Shown one piece after another: positions 25,205 to 33,075 of a stretch of DNA of 36,951 nucleotides. How positions within the stretch are numbered: position 1 is the first letter of the stretch; each line of letters begins with the position of its first letter. The position numbers and the translations under genes are program-made. Origin of the DNA: CAZODA01 sp964578485. GTDB taxonomy: Bacteria > Bacteroidota > Bacteroidia > Bacteroidales > Marinilabiliaceae. The notes under the pieces were generated by a model. The model did no database searches. It was not told the origin of the DNA and was given only the letters and a program-made list of their open reading frames with translations. The stretch is taken from contig CAZODA010000031.1 of assembly GCA_964578485.1 (NCBI GenBank), positions 1 through 36,951 on the forward strand, read 5' to 3'.

Positions 25205-25807
25205 TTAAATAAATACCGAAGCTGATACAGCCAAGAAACCCAGTAAAAATCCTGAATAAACTTGAGGCGGATTATGTGAACCGAGATATAGGCGTGCTGA
25301 AGCTGTTATAGCTGAGATAATTAGTAGCATTATTAACCACCACGATAAGTCAATACCATAATTAAATGATACTGCAAAAATAGCTCCCATAACTCCTCCA
25401 AGCCCTATCATATGTATGCTGATTTTCCAAAAATATGTGATAACTACAGCCGCAAATACTGCAAGGGAAGCAAATAACATGAAATTCCCGATTATTGCAG
25501 GTACCCCCATTTTTTTTAATAAGGAATAGCCAAGGAAAAAGAAAAAACCTGTAAGGAAAACCGGCAGTGTCCGTTCCCTTGCCGAATTCATATTAAAACT
25601 TTTGATTATTTTGAATTGATATAGTAGAGGTAATAAAGAAAGTGGCAGTATGGCCGTTGATAGGAATACAGTAAAAAATATTATCCTTTTTGCTTCAAGT
25701 GGCAAAAAGGAAATATGTGTGCCTGCCTGGAAAATTAAAAATATACCTAAAATCGGCATCAGCATTGGATGAAACAAAACGGATATAGCTATGCATAATT
25801 TTCTCAT
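25205..25807 (-). CDS. Multi-pass membrane protein, PAP2-like
   Basis: The 200-residue protein is almost entirely hydrophobic, with six or seven predicted helices. Near the C-terminus SARLYLGSHNPPQVYSGFLLGF closely follows the third PAP2 phosphatase signature (S-R-x5-H-x3-D), but Gln replaces the usual Asp. The first signature (K-x6-RP) is at best degenerate in KSFNMNSARERTLP. It may be a lipid phosphate phosphatase or a non-catalytic relative in the inner membrane. It follows rpoN on the same strand after 50 bases and is probably cotranscribed with it. A specific substrate cannot be named. Confidence 0.65.
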   Translation of the reverse strand: MRKLCIAISVLFHPMLMPILGIFLIFQAGTHISFLPLEAKRIIFFTVFLSTAILPLSLLPLLYQFKIIKSFNMNSARERTLPVFLTGFFFFLGYSLLKKMGVPAIIGNFMLFASLAVFAAVVITYFWKISIHMIGLGGVMGAIFAVSFNYGIDLSWWLIMLLIISAITASARLYLGSHNPPQVYSGFLLGFLAVSASVFI

Positions 25808-25857
25808 CTAAATTACCTTTAAGTTAACAGGAAGTTTGTTTAGCCGTATTGTTAGCT

Positions 25858-27309
25858 CTATAATAATTCTTTCCTCATTCGTGCAACCGGAATATTGAGT
25901 TGCTCACGATATTTGGCTACTGTTCTGCGTGCGATATTGTAAGATTTTTCCTTAAGGATTTGTGCAAGCTTATCATCGGTATATGGCTTTCGCTTATCTT
26001 CATTGGCAATACATTCCTCCAATATTTTTTTTATCTCTCTTGTACTGACTTCCTCACCTGTATCGGTTTGTAATCCTTCGGAGAAAAAATATTTTAAAGG
26101 ATATATGCCAAAATGCGTCTGAATGTACTTACTGTTAGAAACTCTTGAAATAGTTGAAATATCCAAATTTGTTATTTCAGCAATATCTTTTAATATCATT
26201 GGTTTCAACATAGTTTCATCGCCTTCAATGAAATATTCTTTCTGATAATTCAATATAGCCTCCATCACAGTCATTAAAGTATTTTGCCTTTGACGAATGG
26301 CATCGATAAACCATTTGGCTGAATCTAATTTTTGCTTTACAAAAATTGCTGTTTCTTTTTGTTTTTTACTTTGATTTTTTTTATTCGTTTGGTAATCATT
26401 CAATAATGTAGCATAAGTATTACTAATCCTTAATTCGGGAGTGTTACGCGAATTCAGACTTAATTGTAAATCACCATTTTCAATTTCCAGAATAAAATCG
26501 GGGATGATATATTTTACTGCTTTACTTAAAGGATTACTGTATGAACTACCGGGTTTTGGATTTAATTTAAGTATTTCGTCAATAGCTTCTTTTAATTCTG
26601 ACTCGGAAAGCTGGAGCTTCTTAAGCATTTTATCATAATGCTTTCTGGTAAACTCTTCAAAATTATTTTTTAAGATTTGATATGCAATTTCAATGGTTTG
26701 AATATTTCTATCTTTTCTTTTGATCTGCAACAATAAACACTCTTGTAAATCGCGGGCAGCCACACCGGGAGGATCAAAATTTTGAAGCAGTTTCAACATT
26801 TCACTAGCTTCTTTTTCATCTATTTCAATGTTTTGTGAAAATGCAAGATCATCAACTATTTCACTAATTTCCCTCCTTAGATACCCATCTTCATCGATAT
26901 TCCCTATCATATATTCGGCAATAGCCCTTTGCCTGTCGTCAATTATTTGAACCCCAAGCTGATTTATTAAATATTCATGAAAAGTAGTACCCGTTGAAAA
27001 AGGTATATCTTCATATTTATCGTTTTTTGAATAATTTCTACTGTAAAGTCTGTATGAAGGAGTATCATCATCAGTAATATAATCCTCTATTGTAAATTCA
27101 TCCTTGTTAGAATCTTTTTCCCCTACTTCTTCATAACTAACTTCGTCATCATCGTTGTCTTCTGCATATTCAAGTACAGGGTTCACTTCCAGCTCTTCTT
27201 TGATACGCTGTTCAAGCTGAGCAGTAGGGATTTCCAAAAGCTTTATCACTTGAATTTGTAAAGGTGATAGCTTTTGAAGCATCTTTTGTTGTAAACTCTG
27301 TTTAAGCAT
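25858..27309 (-). CDS. rpoN: RNA polymerase sigma-54 factor
   Basis: Sigma-54 directs RNA polymerase to -24/-12 promoters opened by AAA+ enhancer-binding proteins. The 483-residue protein has the Gln/Leu-rich region I (LKQSLQQKMLQKLSPLQIQVIKLLEIP), an acidic region II with repeated DD/EE residues at 50-75, and a core-binding region. The C-terminal DNA-binding region has a helix-turn-helix and ends in the RpoN box (NIARRTVAKYREQLNIPVARMRKEL). The start at ATG 27309 gives the canonical N-terminus. No enhancer-binding protein is encoded in this window, and I found no convincing TGGCAC-N5-TTGC site nearby. Confidence 0.96.
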   Translation of the reverse strand: MLKQSLQQKMLQKLSPLQIQVIKLLEIPTAQLEQRIKEELEVNPVLEYAEDNDDDEVSYEEVGEKDSNKDEFTIEDYITDDDTPSYRLYSRNYSKNDKYEDIPFSTGTTFHEYLINQLGVQIIDDRQRAIAEYMIGNIDEDGYLRREISEIVDDLAFSQNIEIDEKEASEMLKLLQNFDPPGVAARDLQECLLLQIKRKDRNIQTIEIAYQILKNNFEEFTRKHYDKMLKKLQLSESELKEAIDEILKLNPKPGSSYSNPLSKAVKYIIPDFILEIENGDLQLSLNSRNTPELRISNTYATLLNDYQTNKKNQSKKQKETAIFVKQKLDSAKWFIDAIRQRQNTLMTVMEAILNYQKEYFIEGDETMLKPMILKDIAEITNLDISTISRVSNSKYIQTHFGIYPLKYFFSEGLQTDTGEEVSTREIKKILEECIANEDKRKPYTDDKLAQILKEKSYNIARRTVAKYREQLNIPVARMRKELL

Positions 27310-27474
27310 GATAATTATGAAATACTAAATTTAAAATTTTATACGCACTTATAAGTAACTTACGTGACTAATACAAAAGTACAGTTATTTCATGAATTTG
27401 AAAACAGATAAGGGAATAGAAAGAAGTTTTTAGTCTAAATTTTATGAAACTTGCAAAAAATATAAGCAAAAAAA

Positions 27475-27524
27475 GCAAATCCTCCAAAATCAGGTGAATT
27501 GGGAAGCCCGATTGGAAGATTTGC
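27475..27524. repeat. Isolated imperfect hairpin in the rpoN upstream region
   Basis: gcaaatcctcc (27475-27485) pairs with ggaagatttgc (27514-27524) with one mismatch, and the interior can fold further (aatc/gatt). Neither strand shows a T-run, so it is not a standard terminator. Bases 27310-27720 otherwise hold no gene I can support. Confidence 0.4.
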
Positions 27525-27728
27525 AATTTAAATAGCCTGTAAACAAGCTTGCTTTGGTTTAATAATAAAATTTCTTGGATTAATAATTTAGGATAGCATA
27601 AAAGTATAGAAATGTTCCAATACAACATTTCCAAATTGTCAAAAGCATAGCCATATCGTAAAATTTGACCCTTATCATAGGCTTAAGCTAATAATCAATC
27701 ATAAATTTCAAAGAAACGCCCGAACCAA

Positions 27729-28063
27729 TTACGAAATCTTTATCCACGAATTACACGAATTAACACGAATTTTCAATTCCACGAATGATAAATTAATTAC
27801 GAATTAAAAATTACGAATTACGCGGTCGTTGAGCGGAGTCGAAACGCGGGAATCAATTACGAATTACGGGATTTTCAGTCATCAGTAAAAATGATCGACA
27901 ATATATAATGGTAGAGACGCACTGCCGTGCGTCTTTATCTTACATAACATGTCGTGTCCATTTCGGATTTAGTTATGAATTACGAAATCTTTATCCACGA
28001 ATTACACGAATTAACACGAATTTTCAATTACACGAATGATAAATCAATTACGAATTAAAAATT
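27729..28063. repeat. Duplicated 84-bp AT-rich repeat, offset 251 bp
   Basis: Two near-identical blocks, 27729-27812 and 27980-28063, start with ttacgaaatctttatcc and contain three spaced copies of acgaatt. They differ at only a few positions. Between them lies part of the longer repeat shared with the far side of hipBA. The motif family is common in Bacteroidota intergenic DNA. Confidence 0.85.
27915..27934. repeat. Palindrome in repeat core, left copy
   Basis: AGACGCAC (27915-27922), loop TGCC, GTGCGTCT (27927-27934). The identical palindrome occurs at 31130-31149. It resembles small dispersed palindromes common in Bacteroidota. Confidence 0.85.
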
Positions 28064-28101
28064 ATGAAACTCGAAACTTGGTTGTTTTGAGCGTAGCGAA
28101 A

Positions 28102-28133
28102 TCCCGCCTATCACCGGTAGGTGATAGGCGGGA
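28102..28133. repeat. REP-like stem-loop
   Basis: A perfect 14-bp stem pairs tcccgcctatcacc (28102-28115) with ggtgataggcggga (28120-28133) around the loop ggta. Near-copies lie at 30970-31001 and 31282-31313, each with the same flanking gagcg and gaaacg boxes. Confidence 0.85.
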
Positions 28134-28205
28134 GAGCGGAGTCGAAACGCGGGAATTTTCACGAATTATTTTATTTCCGCAAATTAAATAATTTAAATGT
28201 CGTAG

Positions 28206-28225
28206 AGACAGGGCATGCCCTGTCT
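28206..28225. repeat. Perfect 20-bp palindrome
   Basis: AGACAGGGCA followed by its exact reverse complement TGCCCTGTCT, preceded by gt and flanked by AT-rich DNA. It has the same gtAGAGAC-type entry as the AGACGCAC palindrome. Confidence 0.85.
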
Positions 28226-28301
28226 ACATTGGTTATGCAATTATTTTTCCACGAAGACACAAATAAATAGGCTAAAAACCTTTATTTGCACCCACTAACT
28301 G

Positions 28302-28340
28302 CTCCCCTTTTGAAGGGGAGCTGTCCGAAGGACTGAGGGG
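28302..28340. repeat. REP-like hairpin pair
   Basis: ctcccctt (28302-28309) pairs with aaggggag (28313-28320), followed by ctgtccgaaggactgagggg. Elements of this type are scattered between genes in many Bacteroidota. The rest of 28341-28552 shows no gene. Confidence 0.6.
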
Positions 28341-28552
28341 TTTAACAGATTAATTACCCAAAACTCAAAATTCGAAACCCGAAACCCGAAACTTTTTTAT
28401 ACGATGTAGTCCTCAACATATAAACCTTGTGAAACATCTTGTCATTTTTTACATTATTACGTATGTTTGTGTGTTAGAAGCAAGTGTAATAGACCTCTCA
28501 ACAATAGCCGGATAAAAATCCCACATAAGACATATTAAAATCAAATCATCTG

Positions 28553-28707
28553 CGATGGATAAAACCTTCATAAACCACATACAAACAATTTAATGATGGA
28601 TAAAGCCATCATATATTTTGCTTGAAGTCAAGATAATTTGCTTATATTTGTTGCTTACAACCATCATAAAACCAAAAACATTAAATTAATGACGAATAAA
28701 ACCATCA
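28553..28707 (+). promoter_or_regulatory. Four-site operator of the hipBA operon
   Basis: An 18-bp inverted repeat, TGATGG-N6-CCATCA, is perfect at 28594-28611. Imperfect versions occur at 28553-28570 (10 of 12 arm bases), 28649-28666 (10 of 12) and 28690-28707 (10 of 12). Spacers are A-rich (ATAAA in three of four). The outer pairs are both offset by 41 bases. Two sites lie upstream of the -33 element and two at or below the -7 element. By analogy with HipB autoregulation these are likely binding sites for the antitoxin encoded at 28689. Confidence 0.7.
28617..28650 (+). promoter_or_regulatory. hipBA promoter
   Basis: TTTG (28617-28620), a 22-base spacer and TATATTTG (28643-28650) match the Bacteroidota consensus. 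The third operator site overlaps the end of the -7 element. Confidence 0.65.
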
Positions 28708-29039
28708 CAAATATCTATAGAATGAGTGATGATACTATCATTCAAACAATTGGTGATTTTGTTAGGCATCATCGCTTACAACAAAACATCACACAAAAGA
28801 TTCTTGCAGAAAAAGCAGGCATAAATAGAACTACCCTATCGGATTTGGAATTAGGAAAAAGATGTCAATTAATAACTTTAATTCAAGTTCTTAGAATTCT
28901 CAACAAACTCCATGTTTTTGAATCGTTTGAAGTGAAACAGCAAATCAGCCCAATTAAGTTAGCCGAAATGGAGATGAAGAAGCGCCAAAAAGCCTCAAGA
29001 CAAAATAAAAACAAAGCAACAAATAAAACTGACTGGTAA
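28689..29039 (+). CDS. HipB-like antitoxin, XRE-family helix-turn-helix
   Basis: This small DNA-binding protein should neutralise the HipA kinase encoded next and repress the operon. The helix-turn-helix spans IGDFVRHHRLQQNITQKILAEKAGINRTTLSDLELGKR, a typical XRE pattern with QxxLAxxAGxxRTTLSxLE spacing. The last 25 or so residues are basic and Gln/Lys/Asn-rich, as in flexible antitoxin tails. The ATG at 28689 gives 116 residues; the in-frame ATG at 28722 would give 105 and would leave the fourth operator entirely upstream of the gene. An upstream TTG at 28638 lies ahead of the -7 element and is unlikely. Its stop overlaps the hipA start in TAATG. Confidence 0.85.
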   Translation: MTNKTITNIYRMSDDTIIQTIGDFVRHHRLQQNITQKILAEKAGINRTTLSDLELGKRCQLITLIQVLRILNKLHVFESFEVKQQISPIKLAEMEMKKRQKASRQNKNKATNKTDW

Positions 29040-30328
29040 TGATAAATAATGCTTTCGTAAATATATGGAACATGAGAGTTGGTGCTATTGCTTGGAATCC
29101 AAATACAGAATTAGGAACATTTCAGTATGATAAGTCTTTTTTACAATCAGGAATTAACTTGTCGCCAATTCTAATGCCAATAGAAAATGGAGATATTTTA
29201 TATGAATTCCCGGAAAATAGAAATAGCATAACATTTAAAGGTTTGCCGGGATTGTTAGCAGATGTTTTACCGGATAAATACGGAAATGCATTAATTAACG
29301 CTTGGTTAGCAAGTCAAGGGAGACCAAGTGATAGTTTGAATCCTGTAGAAATCCTTTGCTTTATAGGCAAACGAGGAATGGGCGCCTTAGAGTTCGAGCC
29401 GGTCCAACCAAAACCAAAGAACATTTCCGCTAAAATAGAATTAGAAGGTCTCATAGAAATTGCTGAAGATATTTTATCAGGAAGAAAGGACTTTGCTACG
29501 AATTTATCTGAAAGTGAAGAAAAAGCTTTTTTTGAAATTCTGAAGATTGGATCTTCTGCAGGAGGAGCAAGAGCTAAAGCGTTAATAGCTTACAACGAAG
29601 AAACAGGGGAGGTAAGAAGCGGACAAGCAAGTGTACCAAAGGGCTTTAAGCATTGGCTAATTAAATTCGATGGCGTATCTGACTCTCAATTTGGTGCCTC
29701 AATAGGATATGGACGAGTGGAAAAGGCATACTATGATATGGCTATTGAGGCAGGAATACAAATGATGGAGTCAGCATTACTTGAAGAAAATGGAAGGGCA
29801 CACTTCATGACAAAGCGATTTGATAGAGAATACGGCAAAGGAAAAATTCATGTTCAAACCTTTTGTGCTATAAGGCATTATGATTTTAATGAAGTTAATT
29901 TATATAGCTATGAAGAACTCTTTGAAACCATGCGTATGCTTAATTTGAGTTACCCGGAAGCTCAAGAGCTTTTCCGAAGAATGGTTTTCAATGTAATGTC
30001 GAGAAACTGTGATGACCACACAAAAAACTTTGCTTTTATAATGAATAAAGCAGGAGAATGGAAATTATCACCGGCATATGATATTTGCCACGCATACAGA
30101 CCAGATAGTGGGTGGGTAAGTCAGCATGCTCTCAGCATTAATGGTAAAAGAAAAAACATTGAACGTCAGGACTTACTTTCTGTTGGCAAAAGAATGAATA
30201 TAAAAAACGCTGAAGAAATAATTGATAAGATATCAGCTGTAGTCTCCAATTGGAGCAGTTATGCAAAAGCTGTTAATGTAGATGCTAACCTAATGGATTC
30301 TATAGGTAGAACCCACATAATTTTATAA
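29039..30328 (+). CDS. hipA: HipA-family Ser/Thr kinase toxin
   Basis: HipA toxins phosphorylate proteins such as glutamyl-tRNA synthetase, causing growth arrest and persistence. The 429-residue protein has full family length. The N-terminal domain (FQYDKSFLQSG, LPGLLADVLPDKYGNALINAWL) is followed by the glycine-rich nucleotide loop region GSSAGGARAKALIAY, which includes Ser residues possibly used for autophosphorylation. The ATP-site Lys lies in HWLIKFD. The catalytic loop is VMSRNCDDHTKNFAFIM, and the metal-binding Asp is in LSPAYDIC. All kinase residues look intact. The ATG overlaps the antitoxin stop by one base, implying coupled translation. The module is flanked by a long direct repeat. 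The actual target in this organism is unknown. Confidence 0.9.
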   Translation: MINNAFVNIWNMRVGAIAWNPNTELGTFQYDKSFLQSGINLSPILMPIENGDILYEFPENRNSITFKGLPGLLADVLPDKYGNALINAWLASQGRPSDSLNPVEILCFIGKRGMGALEFEPVQPKPKNISAKIELEGLIEIAEDILSGRKDFATNLSESEEKAFFEILKIGSSAGGARAKALIAYNEETGEVRSGQASVPKGFKHWLIKFDGVSDSQFGASIGYGRVEKAYYDMAIEAGIQMMESALLEENGRAHFMTKRFDREYGKGKIHVQTFCAIRHYDFNEVNLYSYEELFETMRMLNLSYPEAQELFRRMVFNVMSRNCDDHTKNFAFIMNKAGEWKLSPAYDICHAYRPDSGWVSQHALSINGKRKNIERQDLLSVGKRMNIKNAEEIIDKISAVVSNWSSYAKAVNVDANLMDSIGRTHIIL

Positions 30329-30582
30329 TTAAAATTAGAACCAATAAATTTTAAAAATCATGAAACAATATTTATTAATTTTAATTGGCTGACATCCGAT
30401 TCAAAAACAAAAATAGAAAATGAGAGAGAATACTCACCAACATTGCTTTATACGGGGACCTGTAGGCATAAAAAAGCTCAGATTTAAAATGGTATTCATA
30501 TAGTCCGGTATCGATTGTAAAAACATTGAAAGAGTTTAATGAAATCGTAGAAGGAGATAATTATGGATGTTTTTGGGGATAA
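30329..30582 (+). pseudogene. Possible decayed coding remnant after hipA
   Basis: Directly after the hipA stop the same frame stays open for about 53 codons (including NWLTSDSKTKIENEREYSPT). A protein-like stretch in another frame follows (LKWYSYSPVSIVKTLKEFNE, then IVEGDNYGCFWG) to a stop at 30580. The composition suggests a frameshifted gene fragment, but open runs of this length also arise by chance in AT-rich DNA. No family was recognised. Confidence 0.2.
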
Positions 30583-30611
30583 ATATTCACTCCCATGCGT
30601 ATTGAACTCAA

Positions 30612-30788
30612 ATTCCTGACGGAATGCGGGTGGAGAGAGATGAGCATATTTTTACCGAGCGGTGCAATCCTACGGTTTGCGGAAAACCAGGCTGTTGCAT
30701 AAATAAAAACCATCTAATAAAAACGAATCGCTCAATAAAAAGAACTGTTACATAAAATCATTCCGTTAGGAATGAATCGCTCGGTAAA
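30612..30788. repeat. Inverted-repeat remnant element
   Basis: TTTACCGAGCG (30651-30661) is inverted at 30778-30788. Self-complementary attcc-N-ggaat boxes occur at 30612-30626 and 30759-30773. No coding sequence is inside. Similar boxes recur in Bacteroidota intergenic DNA. Confidence 0.55.
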
Positions 30789-30969
30789 ACCTATAAAATA
30801 GTGTCTCATCTTGTATTCCGTTAGGTTTTTGAGCGAAACGAAATCCCGACTCCCGCTAAAGCGGAACAGGTAACGTGGGGATTCTCCGACCGACTCCGAA
30901 AATTCCTCGTATAAAAAATCATTCCGACTGTCGTTAAAAAATTCGAGACGGTTTTTGAGCGAAACGAAA

Positions 30970-31001
30970 TCCCGACTATCACCGGTAGGTGGTAGGCGGG
31001 A
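30970..31001. repeat. REP-like stem-loop, second copy
   Basis: It has the same layout as 28102-28133: tcccgactatcacc, loop ggta, ggtggtaggcggga, with two non-canonical pairs. A more diverged version of the flanking gagcgaaacgaaatcccg box occurs at 30829-30848. Confidence 0.75.
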
Positions 31002-31017
31002 GAGCAAAGCCGAAACT

Positions 31018-31330
31018 GGTCGTTGAGCGGAGTCGAAACGCCCAAACCAATTACGAATCTTCAATTACGAATTACGAGATTTTCAGTGATCAGTCAACAG
31101 TATAAATGATCGACAATATATAATGGTAGAGACGCACTGCCGTGCGTCTTTATAATTACATGACATGTCGTGTCCATTTCGGATTTAGTTATCAATTACG
31201 AATTAGTCAACGAATTTTCGCAAATTTTCACGAATTTATAATCACGAAACTCGAAACTTGATTGTTTTGAGCGTAGCGAAATCCCGACTATCACCGATAG
31301 GTGGTAGGCGGGAGAGCGGAGTCGAAACGC
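31018..31330 (+). repeat. Long direct repeat, right copy
   Basis: This is the same ordered set of blocks as 27824-28150, starting 3,194 bases downstream. It includes the AGACGCAC palindrome at 31130-31149 and the stem-loop at 31282-31313. The core from 31107 to about 31191 is nearly identical to 27891-27976. Bases 31331-31551 hold no further element I recognise. Confidence 0.9.
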
Positions 31331-31551
31331 CCAGTTTAGAGTTTTGCTCTACCGCATGTTTGCGGGATGCTATAATATGTTGCTCTTTCAGGGCGAATTT
31401 CCCGATCAATATGTGGACTTCATCCTTCCGACCTTGTTTATTTTAGATAATGGGTTGGAAAAGAAATATAATTTTACCGGACGCTATTGATTTATTTTGT
31501 AAATTGGACCTTAGCAAAAACAGTACAACCCAAAATAGATTTATAACAAAA

Positions 31552-33075
31552 ATGAAAACAGAAAGCCATTCAATCAATGATGTACTTGCAAAAAACGCAA
31601 CATCCTTTTTTATTCCGCCATTCCAAAGAGCTTATGCTTGGGGACGACCCGAAATTGAAAGATATTTTAGTGACATTTCAAGAATTATTGATTCTGAATT
31701 AGATCCTAAGCAACACGATAAGTTAGAGCATTTCTTCGGTACTGTTGTAATTAAAGAAGAAAAGGCAGGATTTGCAAATAGGTCAGTAGTAGTTGACGGA
31801 CAACAAAGGCTTACAACGACACTAATTTTCTTAATTGCACTACGAGATTCTGAAGCTGACCCTGTCAAACAAGACCTAATTACCCAAAATTTCCTTATTA
31901 ACAACACTTCTACCTTTCAAGATAAAATAAAACTAAAACAAGTTACCAAGGATTGGGATGCATACCGAGCTTTAGTCAATAAATCACAACCTAAATCAGG
32001 AGTTATTGCCAATGCCTATGAACTCTTGAAAAGGCTTATTAATGAAAAGAATCGAATTAATCCTGAAATTGAATTTGAACACTATATTATAGCCATACAG
32101 CGAATAAATGTAGCTGTTATATTCCTGGATGAGAGGCCTTTCAAAGGCGAAGATCCACAAATAATTTTCGAGACGCTTAATTCTCTCGGTAAACCGCTAA
32201 GCCTGTCTGATCTTATACGGAATTTCGTGCTTCTAAATATGGAAAGTAAAAAACAATCAGATATATATGAAAAGATATGGCATCCGAAAATTGAAAATAT
32301 TCTAACCGACAACACATCAAAATTTTTTCGAGACTATCTTCAATATAAAACACACAACTCTCTAAAAGTCGTGAGCGACAATAACACCAAAGAATTATAT
32401 CAGCAATTTAAGGAGTTTGTAGAAGAAAAATTTTCAGACCATAATGATTTTATCAATGATATTGTTCGATATGTAAAATGTTATCAATGGATAATTACTG
32501 AAATTGTAAATGACAGCATTTCCTCCAATCCACTTAACGATAAGATAATAAAAGAATTATTGCGGAATATATTTCATGATATTAAATCAGAGGCTTTCAA
32601 ACCTTTTGTGTTAGGACTTTTGGAATATCATCAATATACAACTAACAATATTCGCCTAAGTGACGAGACTTTTATTTCAATATTAGAGACAATCAGAACT
32701 TATCTAATAAGACGTAGAATAATGGGTTTGACCCAGGGGGAAAATAAGAATATCGTTACACTTAGCAAGAAAATCGAGTCAATTGCCAAAGGGAATGTCA
32801 CAATGATTGAGTTACTGACCGGTATGTTCTATAGATTAAGATTACCAAACGACAATGAAATGAAGAATGAATTGTCAACAATGAACTTCTACGAAGGACT
32901 TAAAAAGTACTCAAAATTCATTCTTGGAAAGATTGAAGAACACAATACCAAAGTTGCTGTTGACTTCCGTAATCCAAAAATAACGATAGAGCATATTATG
33001 CCCCAAAAATTAGAAGAAAGTTGGAAATTGGAGATAATTATCAAGAAATTCATAAAACATACCTGCATAATATAG
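31552..33075 (+). CDS. DUF262/DUF1524 (GmrSD-like) nuclease, 5' part of a frameshifted gene
   Basis: GmrSD-family proteins are restriction-type enzymes that pair an NTP-dependent DUF262 domain with a DUF1524 HNH-like nuclease. The ATG at 31552 gives MKTESHSINDVLAKNATSF; an in-frame ATG at 31450 would add 34 residues of unlikely sequence. DUF262 motifs are clear: IPPFQRAYAWGRPEIERYFSDI, HFFGTVVIK and VVDGQQRLTTTLIFLIAL. Near the end ITIEHIMPQKLEESWK is the DUF1524 catalytic His motif. After this the frame drifts into non-family residues (IIIKKFIKHTCII) and stops at 33075, while the natural continuation is found in another frame from about 33021. Transfer into this accessory region is likely. 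Confidence 0.85.
   Translation: MKTESHSINDVLAKNATSFFIPPFQRAYAWGRPEIERYFSDISRIIDSELDPKQHDKLEHFFGTVVIKEEKAGFANRSVVVDGQQRLTTTLIFLIALRDSEADPVKQDLITQNFLINNTSTFQDKIKLKQVTKDWDAYRALVNKSQPKSGVIANAYELLKRLINEKNRINPEIEFEHYIIAIQRINVAVIFLDERPFKGEDPQIIFETLNSLGKPLSLSDLIRNFVLLNMESKKQSDIYEKIWHPKIENILTDNTSKFFRDYLQYKTHNSLKVVSDNNTKELYQQFKEFVEEKFSDHNDFINDIVRYVKCYQWIITEIVNDSISSNPLNDKIIKELLRNIFHDIKSEAFKPFVLGLLEYHQYTTNNIRLSDETFISILETIRTYLIRRRIMGLTQGENKNIVTLSKKIESIAKGNVTMIELLTGMFYRLRLPNDNEMKNELSTMNFYEGLKKYSKFILGKIEEHNTKVAVDFRNPKITIEHIMPQKLEESWKLEIIIKKFIKHTCII

Larger units (their letters stand above)
27824..28150 (+). repeat. Long direct repeat, left copy
   Basis: This block is repeated in the same orientation at 31018-31330. 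Shared landmarks in order are ggtcgttgagcggagtcgaa, attttcag, a conserved core of about 85 bases around an AGACGCAC palindrome, aaactcgaaacttg, and gagcgtagcgaaatcccg with a stem-loop. The left copy contains an extra 84-bp AT-rich repeat unit. No protein is encoded. Confidence 0.9.

Noticed and set aside
27368..27634. An 88-codon minus-strand frame in the rpoN upstream region
   Set aside because: It is Leu/Ile/Phe-rich low complexity without a recognisable domain or start context, and it overlaps a hairpin in AT-rich DNA.
30732..31064. Overlapping minus-strand frames (up to 110 codons) in the right repeat zone
   Set aside because: They are translations of the REP-like repeat blocks; the recurring RDFVSLKN-type peptide is simply the gagcgaaacgaaatcccg-type box read backwards.
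31258..31446. A 62-codon plus-strand frame before the GmrSD-like gene
   Set aside because: It lies mainly in the right direct repeat and its start is inside a stem-loop element.
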